Origin: Poseidonocella pacifica
GTDB taxonomy: Bacteria; Pseudomonadota; Alphaproteobacteria; Rhodobacterales; Rhodobacteraceae
Assembly (NCBI RefSeq): GCF_900111875.1
Contig: NZ_FOJU01000005.1
Span: 248,001 to 312,000, forward strand
Length of the DNA stretch: 64,000 bases
Direction: 5' to 3'
A program made the position numbers and the translations under genes. The notes beneath the pieces were generated by a model. That model was not told the origin of the DNA and did not search any database. It saw only the letters and a list, made by a program, of their open reading frames with translations. The stretch's first letter is position 1. Each line of letters begins with the position of its first letter. Positions 17,455 to 26,543 of the stretch are shown piece after piece.

Positions 17455-18254
17455 CCCTGCGCCGTCTTGGGTAGGGTCTGTTCAAAGACGTTGCCCTCGG
17501 TGTCGCGGGCACGGATGTGAAAGTTCGGCGCGCCATTGTCGCTATAGCCAAACCGGAACACCGGGTTTTCGCTGATGGAGATCCCACCCGTCATGGTGAA
17601 CAACAGATCATCCCCCTGCCGGACTTCAAGCTCGTCGATGAAATGGGCGGGAATGAACAGGTGGGTGACCTGATCGCGCTGCAGGCCCGAGTAGTTGGGA
17701 TGGCGGATCATGATCTGTGCCTCGCGCCGGGCGGTGGACATCATCGGCTCCCCGAACTGGCGCAGTTTCATCTGGCCCATGGCGTTCAGTGCAAGCGCGG
17801 GGTCTTTCGTCGCCGGGGCGGAACACCCGCCCGAGGCCTTGACGAAACGCCCGGTCATGAAGCTGCCCGTGTCGGTCGTGGCGATCACGCGGACATTGGA
17901 ATACTGGTTCACCCGAACCCGCAATTCGAAATCGAGCGGCACCATAGCGGCCCCAAAGGCCACTTCCGCCGCCAAGGGGGCCGGGTTTTCGTCAATGACC
18001 ACGGTCACAGACTGTATCGTCGCGTCGGGGTTCGTCTGGCGGATGACCACCGGAACCGTGGCGGCGTCATGCGCGCGATAGGGGGCGTCGACGGAGAATA
18101 CCCCGTTTCCCTCCGCAGGCTCGATGTCACCCAGAATATCATACTTCATGTCCGTCCAGCTTTCGCTGTCGATCAGTGGATTCTGGATGGTCTCTTCGGC
18201 GAAAAGCGGCGTGGCAAGCCCCGTGGCGATGGCTGCGGCGAAGAGCAGTTTCAT
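17451..18254 (-). CDS. Quinoprotein dehydrogenase-associated SoxYZ-like carrier
   Basis: 267 residues with a signal peptide (MKLLFAAAIATGLATPLFA). The first half resembles SoxY-like and the second half SoxZ-like Ig folds (IRHPNYSGLQRDQVTHLFIPAHFIDELEVRQGDDLLFTMTGGISISENP). The SoxY terminal GGCGG arm is absent; the only conserved Cys of the mature protein is in SGGCSAPA. Family members occur only beside PQQ-dependent alcohol dehydrogenases. A second copy lies at 26544-27353. It is divergent from the metallohydrolase at 18385, from which it is separated by 130 bases that hold both promoters. Confidence 0.85.
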   Translation of the reverse strand: MKLLFAAAIATGLATPLFAEETIQNPLIDSESWTDMKYDILGDIEPAEGNGVFSVDAPYRAHDAATVPVVIRQTNPDATIQSVTVVIDENPAPLAAEVAFGAAMVPLDFELRVRVNQYSNVRVIATTDTGSFMTGRFVKASGGCSAPATKDPALALNAMGQMKLRQFGEPMMSTARREAQIMIRHPNYSGLQRDQVTHLFIPAHFIDELEVRQGDDLLFTMTGGISISENPVFRFGYSDNGAPNFHIRARDTEGNVFEQTLPKTAQG

Positions 18255-18384
18255 GGGAAGTCCCCCTCTGCGAACGACATATTGCACGAAGTTATGCCAC
18301 ACTGGCGGGCGCGGCCCTATCAAACTTTGGTCGGGGGTGATGCACGGTTTCGTGTTGCTGCACCGCGGAGAGGGAGGGTTGCAG

Positions 18385-19413
18385 ATGTTCGAGGCGATTA
18401 TCACACTGTGTCTGGCCAGTGCGCCGGACCACTGCCGGGATTGGTTGATCCCCCAGGCGGGCGCCCCGACGGAGGCGGCCTGTATGGCGCAGGCATCGGG
18501 TCTTGCCCCGCCCGAGAGGATGCGCGCCGACGGCGTGGCGCTCTGCCAAGAGGCGCCCCCCGGCCTGCTGATGCAGGAGGTCGCGCCGGGCATCTTCGTG
18601 CACCGCGGCGCGGTGGCGGAGCCGGGGCCGGAAAACGAAGGCGGGGTGGCCAATCTTGGCGTCATTATTGGGGAGTCCTCCGTCGCCGTGATCGACGCGG
18701 GCGGCAGTCGCACGGTGGCGGAGGATCTCTGGCGCGCGATCCGTGCCCGCACCGACCTGCCCGTCCGACACCTCATCCTGACCCATATGCACCCCGATCA
18801 CGTGATGGGCGCGGGCTTCTTTGCCGAGGCCGGGGCGGAGGTTATCGGTCATGTGGGGCTGGACCGCGCGCTTGCCGACCGCGCAGACAACTACGCCGAG
18901 AGCCTGTCCGCCGCGATTGGCCCTGCCTTTCTCGGCAGCGGGGCTGCGCCCGTGGATATCCCCGTCGAGGGCATGGTGGAGATTGATCTCGGGGGCCGTA
19001 TGCTGGAGGTTCGCGCGCGGCCTTTGGCCCATACCGGCACGGATGTGACGGTGTTTGACCGCGCCACCGCCACGCTTTTTGCTGGCGATCTGCTGTTCGA
19101 TGATCACGCCCCGGCCCTCGACGGCTCGCTTCGAGGGTGGAGGGCCCTGCTGAAGGTCATGGGGGGAGAGGCCGCCGCGCGCATCGTGCCCGGCCATGGC
19201 GGCCCGGTGCTGGATTGGCCCGAGGGGGGCGCGGCCCTGATCCGCTATCTGGATGTGCTGGCCCGCGATACCCGCGCCGCGCTCGATGATGGGCTGCGGC
19301 TGGGGGAGGCAGTGGAGATCATCGGGGCGTCAGAGGCGGGTAACTGGGCGCTGTTCGATCTCTACAACCCCCGCAATGCCACGGTCGCCTTTACCGAGCT
19401 TGAGTGGGAGTGA
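18385..19413 (+). CDS. Quinoprotein relay zinc metallohydrolase (SoxH-like)
   Basis: 342 residues. Metallo-beta-lactamase fold with the metal motif THMHPDHVMGAG (HxHxDH), then ARPLAHTGTDVTVFD, FAGDLLFDDHAP and a C-terminal VPGHGGPV. The N terminus is hydrophobic but short and carries cysteines; export is uncertain. The ATG at 18385 has a GGAGAGGGAGGG site; a further in-frame ATG at 18340 is possible. SoxH-like hydrolases paired with SoxYZ-like carriers are a known companion set of quinoprotein dehydrogenases; the reaction is not known. Confidence 0.85.
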   Translation: MFEAIITLCLASAPDHCRDWLIPQAGAPTEAACMAQASGLAPPERMRADGVALCQEAPPGLLMQEVAPGIFVHRGAVAEPGPENEGGVANLGVIIGESSVAVIDAGGSRTVAEDLWRAIRARTDLPVRHLILTHMHPDHVMGAGFFAEAGAEVIGHVGLDRALADRADNYAESLSAAIGPAFLGSGAAPVDIPVEGMVEIDLGGRMLEVRARPLAHTGTDVTVFDRATATLFAGDLLFDDHAPALDGSLRGWRALLKVMGGEAAARIVPGHGGPVLDWPEGGAALIRYLDVLARDTRAALDDGLRLGEAVEIIGASEAGNWALFDLYNPRNATVAFTELEWE

Positions 19414-20022
19414 TCACTCCAACGCCGCCTGCAACATCTGCGCAATGGCGTATAGGCGTTTCTCGATCAGCACCGGCGTCTCGCAGACATAGGTGAGGGA
19501 GCGCTGGCGATCCGTATAGATTCGCTCGTCCCATGCCAACGTCTCCTCCACCTCGTCGATCCGGTCGAAATCCGGCTTGTCGGCCTCCATGAGGCGGGTC
19601 ATTTCCTGCCGGGCGGATTCAATCGATTCCGACATGGCAATCTGCTGGAAGGAGTAGTTCTCGATCCCCTTGACGATGGCGGTGCGGGTGCGCGCCAACC
19701 TGTCGAATGTCCTCTGGAACACCTGCCCGAGCAGTGCCTCGCTGCTGCCATGATCGGCCACGAAGGCATCAAGAGTAGGCTGCACCTCCTCAAGCTCCAG
19801 ACGCCGCAGAACCAGCCGATCGACCAGATCCGCCTGCGCCTCGGCCGCTTCGGGGGAGAGTTTTACCTCCGCGATGGGAAAGGGCCACATCAGCCCGACA
19901 GAGAGCGTTTCGACCTTGCGCTGAATACAGGGCCATGTCGGGTCGGAGAAGTCCGCCGCGTTCGCCGCCCCCGCCAGACAGAGCGCGCCAATCAGTCCTC
20001 GGATGAGATGCGATTTGACCAT
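19414..20022 (-). CDS. Exported helical protein of unknown function
   Basis: 202 residues with a signal peptide (MVKSHLIRGLIGALCLAGAANA) and a perfect GGGAGGAAG site before the ATG. The mature protein begins with a Trp-Pro-Cys motif (PTWPCIQRKVETLSVGLMWP) and is otherwise mainly helical and charged; a second Cys is in TYVCETP. No family recognised. It ends head to tail against the metallohydrolase stop (adjacent bases) and is divergent from adhI, so it is enclosed by formaldehyde and methanol genes. Confidence 0.62.
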   Translation of the reverse strand: MVKSHLIRGLIGALCLAGAANAADFSDPTWPCIQRKVETLSVGLMWPFPIAEVKLSPEAAEAQADLVDRLVLRRLELEEVQPTLDAFVADHGSSEALLGQVFQRTFDRLARTRTAIVKGIENYSFQQIAMSESIESARQEMTRLMEADKPDFDRIDEVEETLAWDERIYTDRQRSLTYVCETPVLIEKRLYAIAQMLQAALE

Positions 20023-20177
20023 GACTCTTCCTCCCGGCACGGGCCTGTTCCCCCTTCGCAATCGCAGATCGACAGGCTTTTTCTCAATACCAACCAAGGT
20101 CGCAGTTGTGAGGTTCCGGACCTGCCATATACTCCCCCCGGACATTGGGAAAAATCGGTAAGCGGGAGGAAATCAAC

Positions 20178-21305
20178 TTGCGCACGCGAGCAGCGGTCGC
20201 CCTGGAGGCTGGTAAGCCTCTTGAGGTCATGGAAGTCAATCTGGAGGGCCCCAAGGCGGGGGAAGTCCTCATCGAAATCAAGGCGACAGGACTCTGTCAC
20301 ACGGATGAGTTCACCCGCTCGGGCGCTGATCCCGAAGGGCTGTTCCCGTCGATTCTCGGCCACGAAGGCGCCGGTATCGTTCTGGAAGTGGGCGAGGGCG
20401 TCACCACGCTCAAGCCGGGCGATCACGTGATCCCGCTCTATACGCCGGAATGCCGCGAGTGCTATTCCTGCCTTTCGGGCAAGACCAACCTTTGCACGGC
20501 GATCCGCAACACCCAAGGGCAGGGCCTCATGCCCGACGGAACCACGCGGTTCTCCATGCTCGATGGCACGCCGATCTATCACTACATGGGCTGCTCGACC
20601 TTCGCCAATCACACCGTGATGCCGGAGATTGCGCTGGCCAAGGTGCGTGATGACGCGCCCTTCGACAAGATCTGCTACATCGGTTGCGGCGTCACCACCG
20701 GCATCGGTGCGGTGATCAACACAGCGGGCGTCGAGATCGGATCGACCGCCGCAGTCTTCGGGCTGGGTGGCATCGGTCTCAACGTGATCCAGGGTCTCCG
20801 GATGGCGGGCGCTGACAAGATCATCGGCGTGGACCTCAACGACGACAAGGAAGAGATGGGCCGCAAGTTCGGCATGACCCATTTCGTCAACCCGTCCAAG
20901 GTCGACAACACGGTGCAGGCGATCGTCGACATCACCAAGACCGACAAGGATCAGATCGGCGGCGTGGACTACAGCTTCGACGCGACCGGCAACGTCAAGG
21001 TCATGCGCGACGCGCTGGAATGTTCGCACCGCGGTTGGGGTGTCTCGGTCATCATCGGCGTGGCACCGGCGGGGGCGGAAATCTCCACCCGTCCGTTCCA
21101 GCTTGTGACCGGACGCGTCTGGAAGGGCACGGCGTTCGGCGGCGCCAAGGGCCGGACTGACGTGCCAAAGTTCGTCGAGTGGTACATGGACGGCAAGATC
21201 GAGATCGATTCGATGATCACCCACAAGCTGACGCTGGACCAGATCAACGAAGGCTTCGATCTCATGCACGCGGGCAAGTCGATCCGCGCAGTGGTGGAAT
21301 TCTGA
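20178..21305 (+). CDS. adhI: S-(hydroxymethyl)glutathione dehydrogenase (class III alcohol dehydrogenase)
   Basis: 375 residues from a TTG with GGGAGGA seven bases upstream; this gives the exact length and N terminus ([15 protein letters not shown]) of Paracoccus FlhA. Catalytic zinc ligands are in [14 protein letters not shown] and CGVTTG; the structural zinc site is [15 protein letters not shown]; the NAD-binding loop is [11 protein letters not shown]. It oxidises S-hydroxymethylglutathione to S-formylglutathione with NAD+, downstream of Gfa. The stop overlaps the fghA ATG by one base. Confidence 0.96.
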   Translation: MRTRAAVALEAGKPLEVMEVNLEGPKAGEVLIEIKATGLCHTDEFTRSGADPEGLFPSILGHEGAGIVLEVGEGVTTLKPGDHVIPLYTPECRECYSCLSGKTNLCTAIRNTQGQGLMPDGTTRFSMLDGTPIYHYMGCSTFANHTVMPEIALAKVRDDAPFDKICYIGCGVTTGIGAVINTAGVEIGSTAAVFGLGGIGLNVIQGLRMAGADKIIGVDLNDDKEEMGRKFGMTHFVNPSKVDNTVQAIVDITKTDKDQIGGVDYSFDATGNVKVMRDALECSHRGWGVSVIIGVAPAGAEISTRPFQLVTGRVWKGTAFGGAKGRTDVPKFVEWYMDGKIEIDSMITHKLTLDQINEGFDLMHAGKSIRAVVEF

Positions 21306-22144
21306 TGTCGCTGGAGGTCGTTTCAGAAAACCGCAGCTTCGGCGGGGTGCAATCTGTCTACAAGCATCCCTCGAGCACCTGTGGATGTGAGATGACCTTC
21401 GCGGTCTACACACCGCCGCAGGCCAAACAGGGCCCCGTGCCCGTGCTGTGGTATCTATCGGGTCTGACCTGCACCCATGAAAACGCCATGAGCAAGGGCG
21501 GGTTTCAGCAGCACGCCGCCAAGCATGGGCTGGCCGTCGTCTTTCCCGATACCTCGCCGCGCGGCGAGGGGGTGGCCGACGATCAGGCTTATGATCTGGG
21601 GCAGGGCGCGGGCTTCTACGTCAACGCCACGCGGGAGCCATGGTCGCCGCATTTCCAGATGTACGACTATGTGGTGTCCGAACTGCGCGCCGAGGTGGAA
21701 AACCTCCTCCCCGGCGAGCGGCGGCACGGGATCACCGGCCATTCCATGGGCGGGCACGGGGCGCTGACCATCGCGCTGCGCAATCCTGAGCTGTTTGATT
21801 CGGTTTCGGCCTTCGCGCCGATCGCCAACCCGACCCGTTCGGATTGGGGCCGCAAGCAGCTTTCGGCCTATCTTGGGGAAGATGAGGCCGCGTGGTGCCA
21901 CCACGATGCCACGCTGCTGCTCGAAGAAAAGGGCTGGAAAGACGACATTCTGATCGATCAGGGCGCCGACGACCAGTTTCTTGACCTGCTCAAGCCCGAA
22001 GCGCTCGCCGCGGCGATGGCCACCCGCCGTCAGCCCGGTCAGATCCGCCTGCAAGCTGGATATGACCATAGCTATTATTTCGTTTCGACTTTCGCCGGTG
22101 ACCACGTAGCGTGGCATTCCGAACGTCTGCACGGCTCAAATTGA
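21305..22144 (+). CDS. fghA: S-formylglutathione hydrolase
   Basis: 279 residues, esterase-D family. The nucleophile is S147 in GHSMGG; family signatures are WYLSGLTCTHENAMSKGGFQ and FPDTSPRGEGV. The C-terminal His is in GYDHSYYFVSTF. It hydrolyses S-formylglutathione to formate and glutathione, completing formaldehyde oxidation begun by AdhI. It is translated directly after adhI (one-base overlap) and followed 11 bases later by the cytochrome gene. Confidence 0.96.
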   Translation: MSLEVVSENRSFGGVQSVYKHPSSTCGCEMTFAVYTPPQAKQGPVPVLWYLSGLTCTHENAMSKGGFQQHAAKHGLAVVFPDTSPRGEGVADDQAYDLGQGAGFYVNATREPWSPHFQMYDYVVSELRAEVENLLPGERRHGITGHSMGGHGALTIALRNPELFDSVSAFAPIANPTRSDWGRKQLSAYLGEDEAAWCHHDATLLLEEKGWKDDILIDQGADDQFLDLLKPEALAAAMATRRQPGQIRLQAGYDHSYYFVSTFAGDHVAWHSERLHGSN

Positions 22145-22155
22145 AAGAGGATCAC

Positions 22156-22557
22156 ATGATCGCACGCACGCTTTCCGCCCTTGCCATTCTTGCCGCCGGT
22201 GTCACCGGTGCCGCGGCTCAGGATGCGGAATTCGAGATTACCGGCGACGCCGCCAAGGGCGAGCGCGTCTTTCGCAAGTGCATGGCCTGCCATGCGGTCG
22301 GCGAGGATGCCAAGCACAAGGTCGGGCCGATCCTGAACGGTGTGCTCGGACGTCAGGCCGGAACGATCGAGGATTTCGCCTATTCCGACGCGATGGTCGA
22401 GGCGGGCGCCGAAGGTCTCACATGGACCCCTGAAACCCTTGCTGAATTCCTCGCAAAACCGCGTGATTACGTCAAAGGGACCAAGATGGCCTTTGCCGGT
22501 CTGCGCCGCGAGAATGAGTTGACTGATGTCGTCGCCTATCTGGCGCAGTACGAATAG
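22156..22557 (+). CDS. Class I cytochrome c (c2/c553-like)
   Basis: 133 residues with a signal peptide (residues 1-21). The haem site is C42-MA-C45-H46 and the axial Met is likely in KGTKMAFAGL. It has the size and fold signature of small c2-type cytochromes (GERVFRKCMACHAVGEDAKHKVGPILNGVLGR). It is positioned between fghA and xoxF and could carry electrons from XoxG onward to the oxidase; the direct XoxF acceptor is more likely XoxG encoded downstream of xoxF. Confidence 0.9.
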   Translation: MIARTLSALAILAAGVTGAAAQDAEFEITGDAAKGERVFRKCMACHAVGEDAKHKVGPILNGVLGRQAGTIEDFAYSDAMVEAGAEGLTWTPETLAEFLAKPRDYVKGTKMAFAGLRRENELTDVVAYLAQYE

Positions 22558-22679
22558 AGGAGGAGGAGACCGACAGACTGAAGACCGGCGGGAGGAGAAC
22601 TGCCGGACACCGTCATTCGAGTGACCTTGCGGCAAGCATGCGCGACGGATCGGCGGAAAATCAAAAAAGGGAGTAGACC
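22558..22679 (+). promoter_or_regulatory. xoxF leader region
   Basis: 122 non-coding bases. A purine run follows the cytochrome stop. A short inverted repeat CCGGC (22585-22589) / GCCGG (22602-22606) comes next, then the strong leader TCAAAAAAGGGAGTAGA at 22661-22677. Probably holds the xoxF promoter; no sigma-factor boxes can be assigned with confidence. Confidence 0.4.
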
Positions 22680-24482
22680 ATGAAGAAGCTTTTCGCCTGG
22701 ACCTCGGTCCTCGCGATCTCGGCAATCGGGGCGGCCTCGGCCAACGAAGCCTTGATGTCAGAGATCGACAATCCCGATCAGTGGGCAATCCAGACTGGTG
22801 ACTATCAGAACCAGCGGTATTCCGCACTGGATCAGATCAACAAAGACAACGTGGGCGACCTTCAAGTCGCTTGGACCTTCTCGACCGGCGTGCTGCGCGG
22901 CCACGAAGGCTCGCCGCTCGTGATCGGCGACATGATGTATGTCCACACGCCGTTCCCGAACATCGTCTACGCGCTGGACCTCGCCGACGAGGGCCGCATC
23001 AAGTGGCGGTATGAGCCCAAGCAGGATCCGAACGTGATCCCCGTGATGTGCTGTGACACCGTGAACCGCGGTGTGGCTTATGCCAACGGCAAGATCTTCC
23101 TGCATCAGGCCGACACCAAGGTCGTGGCGCTGGATGCCGAAAGCGGTGAAGTGCTCTGGGAAGCCCAGAACGGCGACGCCTCCAAGGGTGAGACCAACAC
23201 CGCGACGGTTCTGCCGGTCAAGGACAAGATCATCGTCGGCATCTCCGGCGGCGAATTCGGCGTCCGCGGCTCTGTGACGGCCTACAACATGGAAACCGGC
23301 GAGCAGGAATGGCGCGCGTATTCCATGGGTCCCGATGAGGATATCCTCGTCGATCCGGAAAACACCACGCACCTCGGTGAGCCTGTCGGCGAGAATTCCG
23401 GCACCAACACCTGGGAAGGCGATCAGTGGATGATCGGCGGCGGCACCACCTGGGGCTGGTATTCCTACGATCCCGAAGCGGATCTGGTCTATTACGGCAC
23501 CGGCAACCCGTCGACATGGAACCCCGCGCAGCGTCCTGGTGACAACCGCTGGTCCATGACGATCATGGCCCGCGACCCCGATGACGGCATGGCCAAGTGG
23601 TTCTACCAGATGACCCCGCACGACGAGTGGGATTATGACGGCATCAACGAAATGATCCTTACCGATCAGGAAATTGATGGCGAAGAGCGCAAGCTTCTGA
23701 CCCACTTCGACCGCAACGGCCTTGGCTATACGCTTGACCGGATCTCCGGTGAGCTGCTCGTCGCCGAGAAGTTCGACCCGGCCGTGAACTGGACCACGGG
23801 CGTCGACATGGACCCCGAGTCCGACACCTACGGTCGTCCTGAAGTCGTCGCGCAATACTCGACGGAGCAGAACGGCGAAGACGTCAACTCCACCGGAATC
23901 TGCCCGGCGGCGCTTGGCACCAAGGACCAGCAGCCTGCGGCCTACTCGCCCAAGACGGAACTCTTCTACGTTCCGACCAACCACGTCTGCATGGACTATG
24001 AGCCCTTCCGGGTCAGCTACACCGCAGGTCAGCCTTACGTTGGCGCGACCCTCGCGATGTACCCCGCTCCGGAAAGCCATGGCGGCATGGGTAACTTCAT
24101 CGCATGGGACAACATCGCGGGTGAGATCAAATGGTCGATCCCTGAGCAGTTCTCCGTGTGGTCGGGTGCTCTCGCAACCGCGGGCGACGTGGTGTTCTAC
24201 GGCACGCTCGAAGGCTACCTCAAGGCGGTCGACAGCGAGACGGGTGAAGAGCTTTACAAGTTCAAGACCCCCTCGGGCATCATCGGCAACGTCATGACCT
24301 ACACCCATGAGGGCAAGCAGTATGTCGGCATCCTCTCCGGTGTTGGTGGCTGGGCAGGTATCGGCCTCGCGGCTGGTCTGACCAACCCGAACGACGGTCT
24401 CGGCGCCGTTGGCGGCTATGCAGCCCTGAGCGACTATACCGCGCTCGGTGGTCAGCTGACCGTCTTCGCTCTGCCGGATTGA
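22680..24482 (+). CDS. xoxF: Lanthanide-dependent methanol dehydrogenase XoxF
   Basis: 600 residues with a signal peptide (residues 1-21). Eight-bladed quinoprotein propeller. Vicinal disulfide C124-C125 above the PQQ; metal ligands E192 and N276; catalytic D318 in HDEWDYDG. D320, two residues after the catalytic Asp, is the extra carboxylate that binds lanthanides and separates XoxF from calcium-type MxaF (Ala there). It oxidises methanol (and often formaldehyde) in the periplasm and passes electrons to a cytochrome c. Flanked by cytochrome genes on both sides; no mxaF or mxaI in the window. Confidence 0.97.
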   Translation: MKKLFAWTSVLAISAIGAASANEALMSEIDNPDQWAIQTGDYQNQRYSALDQINKDNVGDLQVAWTFSTGVLRGHEGSPLVIGDMMYVHTPFPNIVYALDLADEGRIKWRYEPKQDPNVIPVMCCDTVNRGVAYANGKIFLHQADTKVVALDAESGEVLWEAQNGDASKGETNTATVLPVKDKIIVGISGGEFGVRGSVTAYNMETGEQEWRAYSMGPDEDILVDPENTTHLGEPVGENSGTNTWEGDQWMIGGGTTWGWYSYDPEADLVYYGTGNPSTWNPAQRPGDNRWSMTIMARDPDDGMAKWFYQMTPHDEWDYDGINEMILTDQEIDGEERKLLTHFDRNGLGYTLDRISGELLVAEKFDPAVNWTTGVDMDPESDTYGRPEVVAQYSTEQNGEDVNSTGICPAALGTKDQQPAAYSPKTELFYVPTNHVCMDYEPFRVSYTAGQPYVGATLAMYPAPESHGGMGNFIAWDNIAGEIKWSIPEQFSVWSGALATAGDVVFYGTLEGYLKAVDSETGEELYKFKTPSGIIGNVMTYTHEGKQYVGILSGVGGWAGIGLAAGLTNPNDGLGAVGGYAALSDYTALGGQLTVFALPD

Positions 24483-24498
24483 TCAATCCCTGATCTGC

Positions 24499-24524
24499 GG
24501 ACCGGCGGCATTGCCCGCCGGTCC
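24499..24524 (+). terminator. Strong hairpin between xoxF and xoxG
   Basis: Perfect 10-bp stem GGACCGGCGG (24499-24508) and CCGCCGGTCC (24515-24524) with a six-base loop, 16 bases after the xoxF stop. There is no T run, so it is unlikely to stop transcription fully. It may trim downstream expression or protect the xoxF mRNA end, giving more XoxF than XoxG. Confidence 0.7.
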
Positions 24525-24566
24525 GACCCCGTTCATGACCTCAAATCCCAGAAAGGTTCGCGAATA

Positions 24567-25103
24567 ATGGTGCGTCCCGTCAATTCCCTTACCGTGGCGG
24601 CCCTCGTCGCCCTTCTTCCCGGCCTCGTCGCTGCCCAATCCTGGACTGACCAGCCGGTCGATCCGTCGGAGCATCAGGAAGAGGTTGCCGTCGATTACGA
24701 GGACGAAGGCCGGTACTACACGGCCGATGACGTGCCCACCTATAACATCGCCGAGGACGGCACCGTCGACTGGCTCACCTTTTCCGGATTCCGGCGCTAT
24801 CACGCGGAATGCCACGTCTGTCACGGCCCCGATGGCGAAGGATCCACCTACGCGCCGAAAATCAAGAATTCGGCCGTCCTGATGGACTATTACGATTTCT
24901 ACGACACGGTCGTGAACGGTCGCGCCAATGGCAATTCCGTCATGCCCCACTTCGGCGACAACCCGAACGTCATGTGCTACCTCGACGACATCTATGTGTA
25001 TCTCAAGGCGCGTGGAATGGACGCCGTCGCACGCGGTCGCCCGGCCAAGAAAGCCGCCAAGTCGGAGATGATTCAGGAAGCTGAAAATGCCTGCATGGGC
25101 TAG
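24567..25103 (+). CDS. xoxG: XoxG, methanol-oxidation cytochrome c
   Basis: 178 residues with a signal peptide ending near VAAQ (residues 1-24). The single haem site is C82-HV-C85-H86 (RYHAECHVCHGPDGEGS). The acidic N-terminal region and the sequence NGRANGNSVMPHFGDNPNVMCYLDDIYVYLKAR are typical of the methanol-metabolism cytochrome c(GJ/L) family, and NSVMPHF probably supplies the axial Met. It accepts electrons from XoxF. The end overlaps xoxJ by 17 bases. Confidence 0.93.
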   Translation: MVRPVNSLTVAALVALLPGLVAAQSWTDQPVDPSEHQEEVAVDYEDEGRYYTADDVPTYNIAEDGTVDWLTFSGFRRYHAECHVCHGPDGEGSTYAPKIKNSAVLMDYYDFYDTVVNGRANGNSVMPHFGDNPNVMCYLDDIYVYLKARGMDAVARGRPAKKAAKSEMIQEAENACMG

Positions 25104-25929
25104 ACGCCTCGCAACGACCTGCCTTGCGGTCCTCCTTTCCTCCCATGGGTGGACGGCAACGGCGCAGACCTCGGACCTCGTCTCCACAACGGCGTTCAGG
25201 GTCTGCGCCGACCCGGCAAATTACCCGATGTCGACCGAGGATGGTCGCGGGTATGAAAACCGGATCGCAGAGCTTTTCGCCGAAAAGCTCGACCGGCCCC
25301 TGCAATACACATGGTTCCCCATGGCCACCGGGTTCATCCGCAAAACCCTGCGGGAGAATCGCTGCGATGTCGTGATCGGCTATGCGCAGGGCCATGAGCT
25401 GGTGCTCAACACCAACCACTACATGACCTCCGCCTATGTGCTGATCGTGCCAGAGGACGGACCCCTCACCGGGATCACCTCGCTGTCCGATCCTGCGCTC
25501 AAGGATCTGTCCATCGGTATCATCGCGGGCAGCCCGCCGGGCACCCATCTGGCGCGAAACGGGCTGATGGCCAAGGCGCGCGGCTATAACCTCTTTGTCG
25601 ATCGCCGTGTGGAATCGCCCGCCCCCGACATGCTCGACGATCTGAAGGCCGGAGAGATCGACGCCGCCATTCTCTGGGGGCCGATCGGCGGGCCGCTGGT
25701 CAAGGCCGACTACCCCGAGTTCAAGGCGACCGCACTGGTCGAAGAAACCCTTCCGCCGCGCCTTTTCTACCGAATCACCATGGGCGTGCGGCAAGGCGAG
25801 AAGGTCTGGCAACGCCGGCTGAACTCGCTCATTCGCCGCCATCAGGATGAGATCAACGCCATCCTGAACGACGCCGGTGTTCCGCTGCTCAACGACATGG
25901 GCACAGAGGTGATCGAGGCGGCACAATGA
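25087..25929 (+). CDS. xoxJ: XoxJ, quinoprotein-associated periplasmic binding protein
   Basis: 280 residues with an N-terminal export signal (residues 1-26). The fold is a periplasmic substrate-binding type; segments FRVCADPANYPMSTEDGRGYENRIAELFAE and RCDVVIGYAQGHE match the MoxJ/XoxJ family. XoxJ is thought to help XoxF maturation or activation. The gene starts inside the end of xoxG and its own stop overlaps the next ATG by four bases, so xoxG-xoxJ and the next gene are translationally linked. Confidence 0.93.
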   Translation: MPAWARRLATTCLAVLLSSHGWTATAQTSDLVSTTAFRVCADPANYPMSTEDGRGYENRIAELFAEKLDRPLQYTWFPMATGFIRKTLRENRCDVVIGYAQGHELVLNTNHYMTSAYVLIVPEDGPLTGITSLSDPALKDLSIGIIAGSPPGTHLARNGLMAKARGYNLFVDRRVESPAPDMLDDLKAGEIDAAILWGPIGGPLVKADYPEFKATALVEETLPPRLFYRITMGVRQGEKVWQRRLNSLIRRHQDEINAILNDAGVPLLNDMGTEVIEAAQ

Positions 25930-26462
25930 TCCGCGCCGTGGCGGCGGCATTTGCCTTTCTCGCCACGGTCGCCTCCGCGCAGGCCCCCGAACCGGACAGC
26001 TACCGGATGGATGAGTATCGCGCGCCGGTTCCGGAAACCTTGGCCGGTGCGACGGTCCTGACCCCCACGGAGGCGCATGACCTCTGGACCAGTGGCGCGG
26101 CCTTTGTCGATGTCCTGCCCCGCGCGCCCAAACCTGCGAACCTGCCCGAGGGCACCATCTGGCGAGAGAAGCCCCGGCACTCCATCCCCGGGTCGGTCTG
26201 GCTTCCCAATGTCGGGTATGGCGCGATTGCGCTCGAAACGGACGCCTACTTTCGATCCGGGCTGGAGGCCGCCACAAAGGGCGACCGCGATGCGCCCCTC
26301 GTCCTCTTCTGTCTTGATGAGTGCTGGATGTCGTGGAACGCGGCAAAGCGGGCGCTCGAATACGGCTACACCTCCGTCTACTGGCTCCCCGAGGGGACCG
26401 ACGGATGGAGCTTTGAGGATTACCCGACCGAGGTGATAGAGCCCGCGCCGCCGGTCGATTGA
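25926..26462 (+). CDS. PQQ-dependent catabolism-associated rhodanese-like protein
   Basis: 178 residues with a signal peptide (residues 1-21). Rhodanese-like fold with FVDVLPRAPKPANLPEGTIW and the diagnostic LFCLDECWMSWNAAKRALEYGYTSVYW segment, where Cys-LDE-Cys-Trp replaces the ordinary single rhodanese Cys. This family is found with PQQ alcohol dehydrogenases and SoxYZ-like carriers and may handle sulfur or disulfides in the periplasm (inference). Last gene of the xoxF cluster. Confidence 0.85.
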   Translation: MIRAVAAAFAFLATVASAQAPEPDSYRMDEYRAPVPETLAGATVLTPTEAHDLWTSGAAFVDVLPRAPKPANLPEGTIWREKPRHSIPGSVWLPNVGYGAIALETDAYFRSGLEAATKGDRDAPLVLFCLDECWMSWNAAKRALEYGYTSVYWLPEGTDGWSFEDYPTEVIEPAPPVD

Positions 26463-26543
26463 GGTATGACAAACGTATGCCGTGAAGTCATACACTTGTC
26501 ATACAAAAGTCATACTCACTTTTCAGGGGCTTAGCCCAAAACC
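26463..26543. promoter_or_regulatory. Helically phased GTCATAC repeat array between convergent genes
   Basis: 81 bases between two gene 3' ends. GTCATAC occurs at 26487-26493, 26498-26504 and 26509-26515, exactly 11 bases apart. The reverse complement GTATGAC occurs at 26464-26470, with a one-base variant at 26475-26481, also 11 apart. GTATGACAA (26464-26472) and TTGTCATAC (26496-26504) form a perfect 9-bp inverted repeat. Could be a two-way terminator or a protein-binding array. Confidence 0.6.

Noticed and set aside
22558-22679. Lanthanide or cofactor riboswitch before xoxF
   Set aside because: Only a five-pair stem is visible and no known riboswitch core pattern; not enough to claim.
22758-24308. 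516-codon open frame on the minus strand
   Set aside because: Antisense of xoxF; a codon-bias effect of a GC-rich gene.
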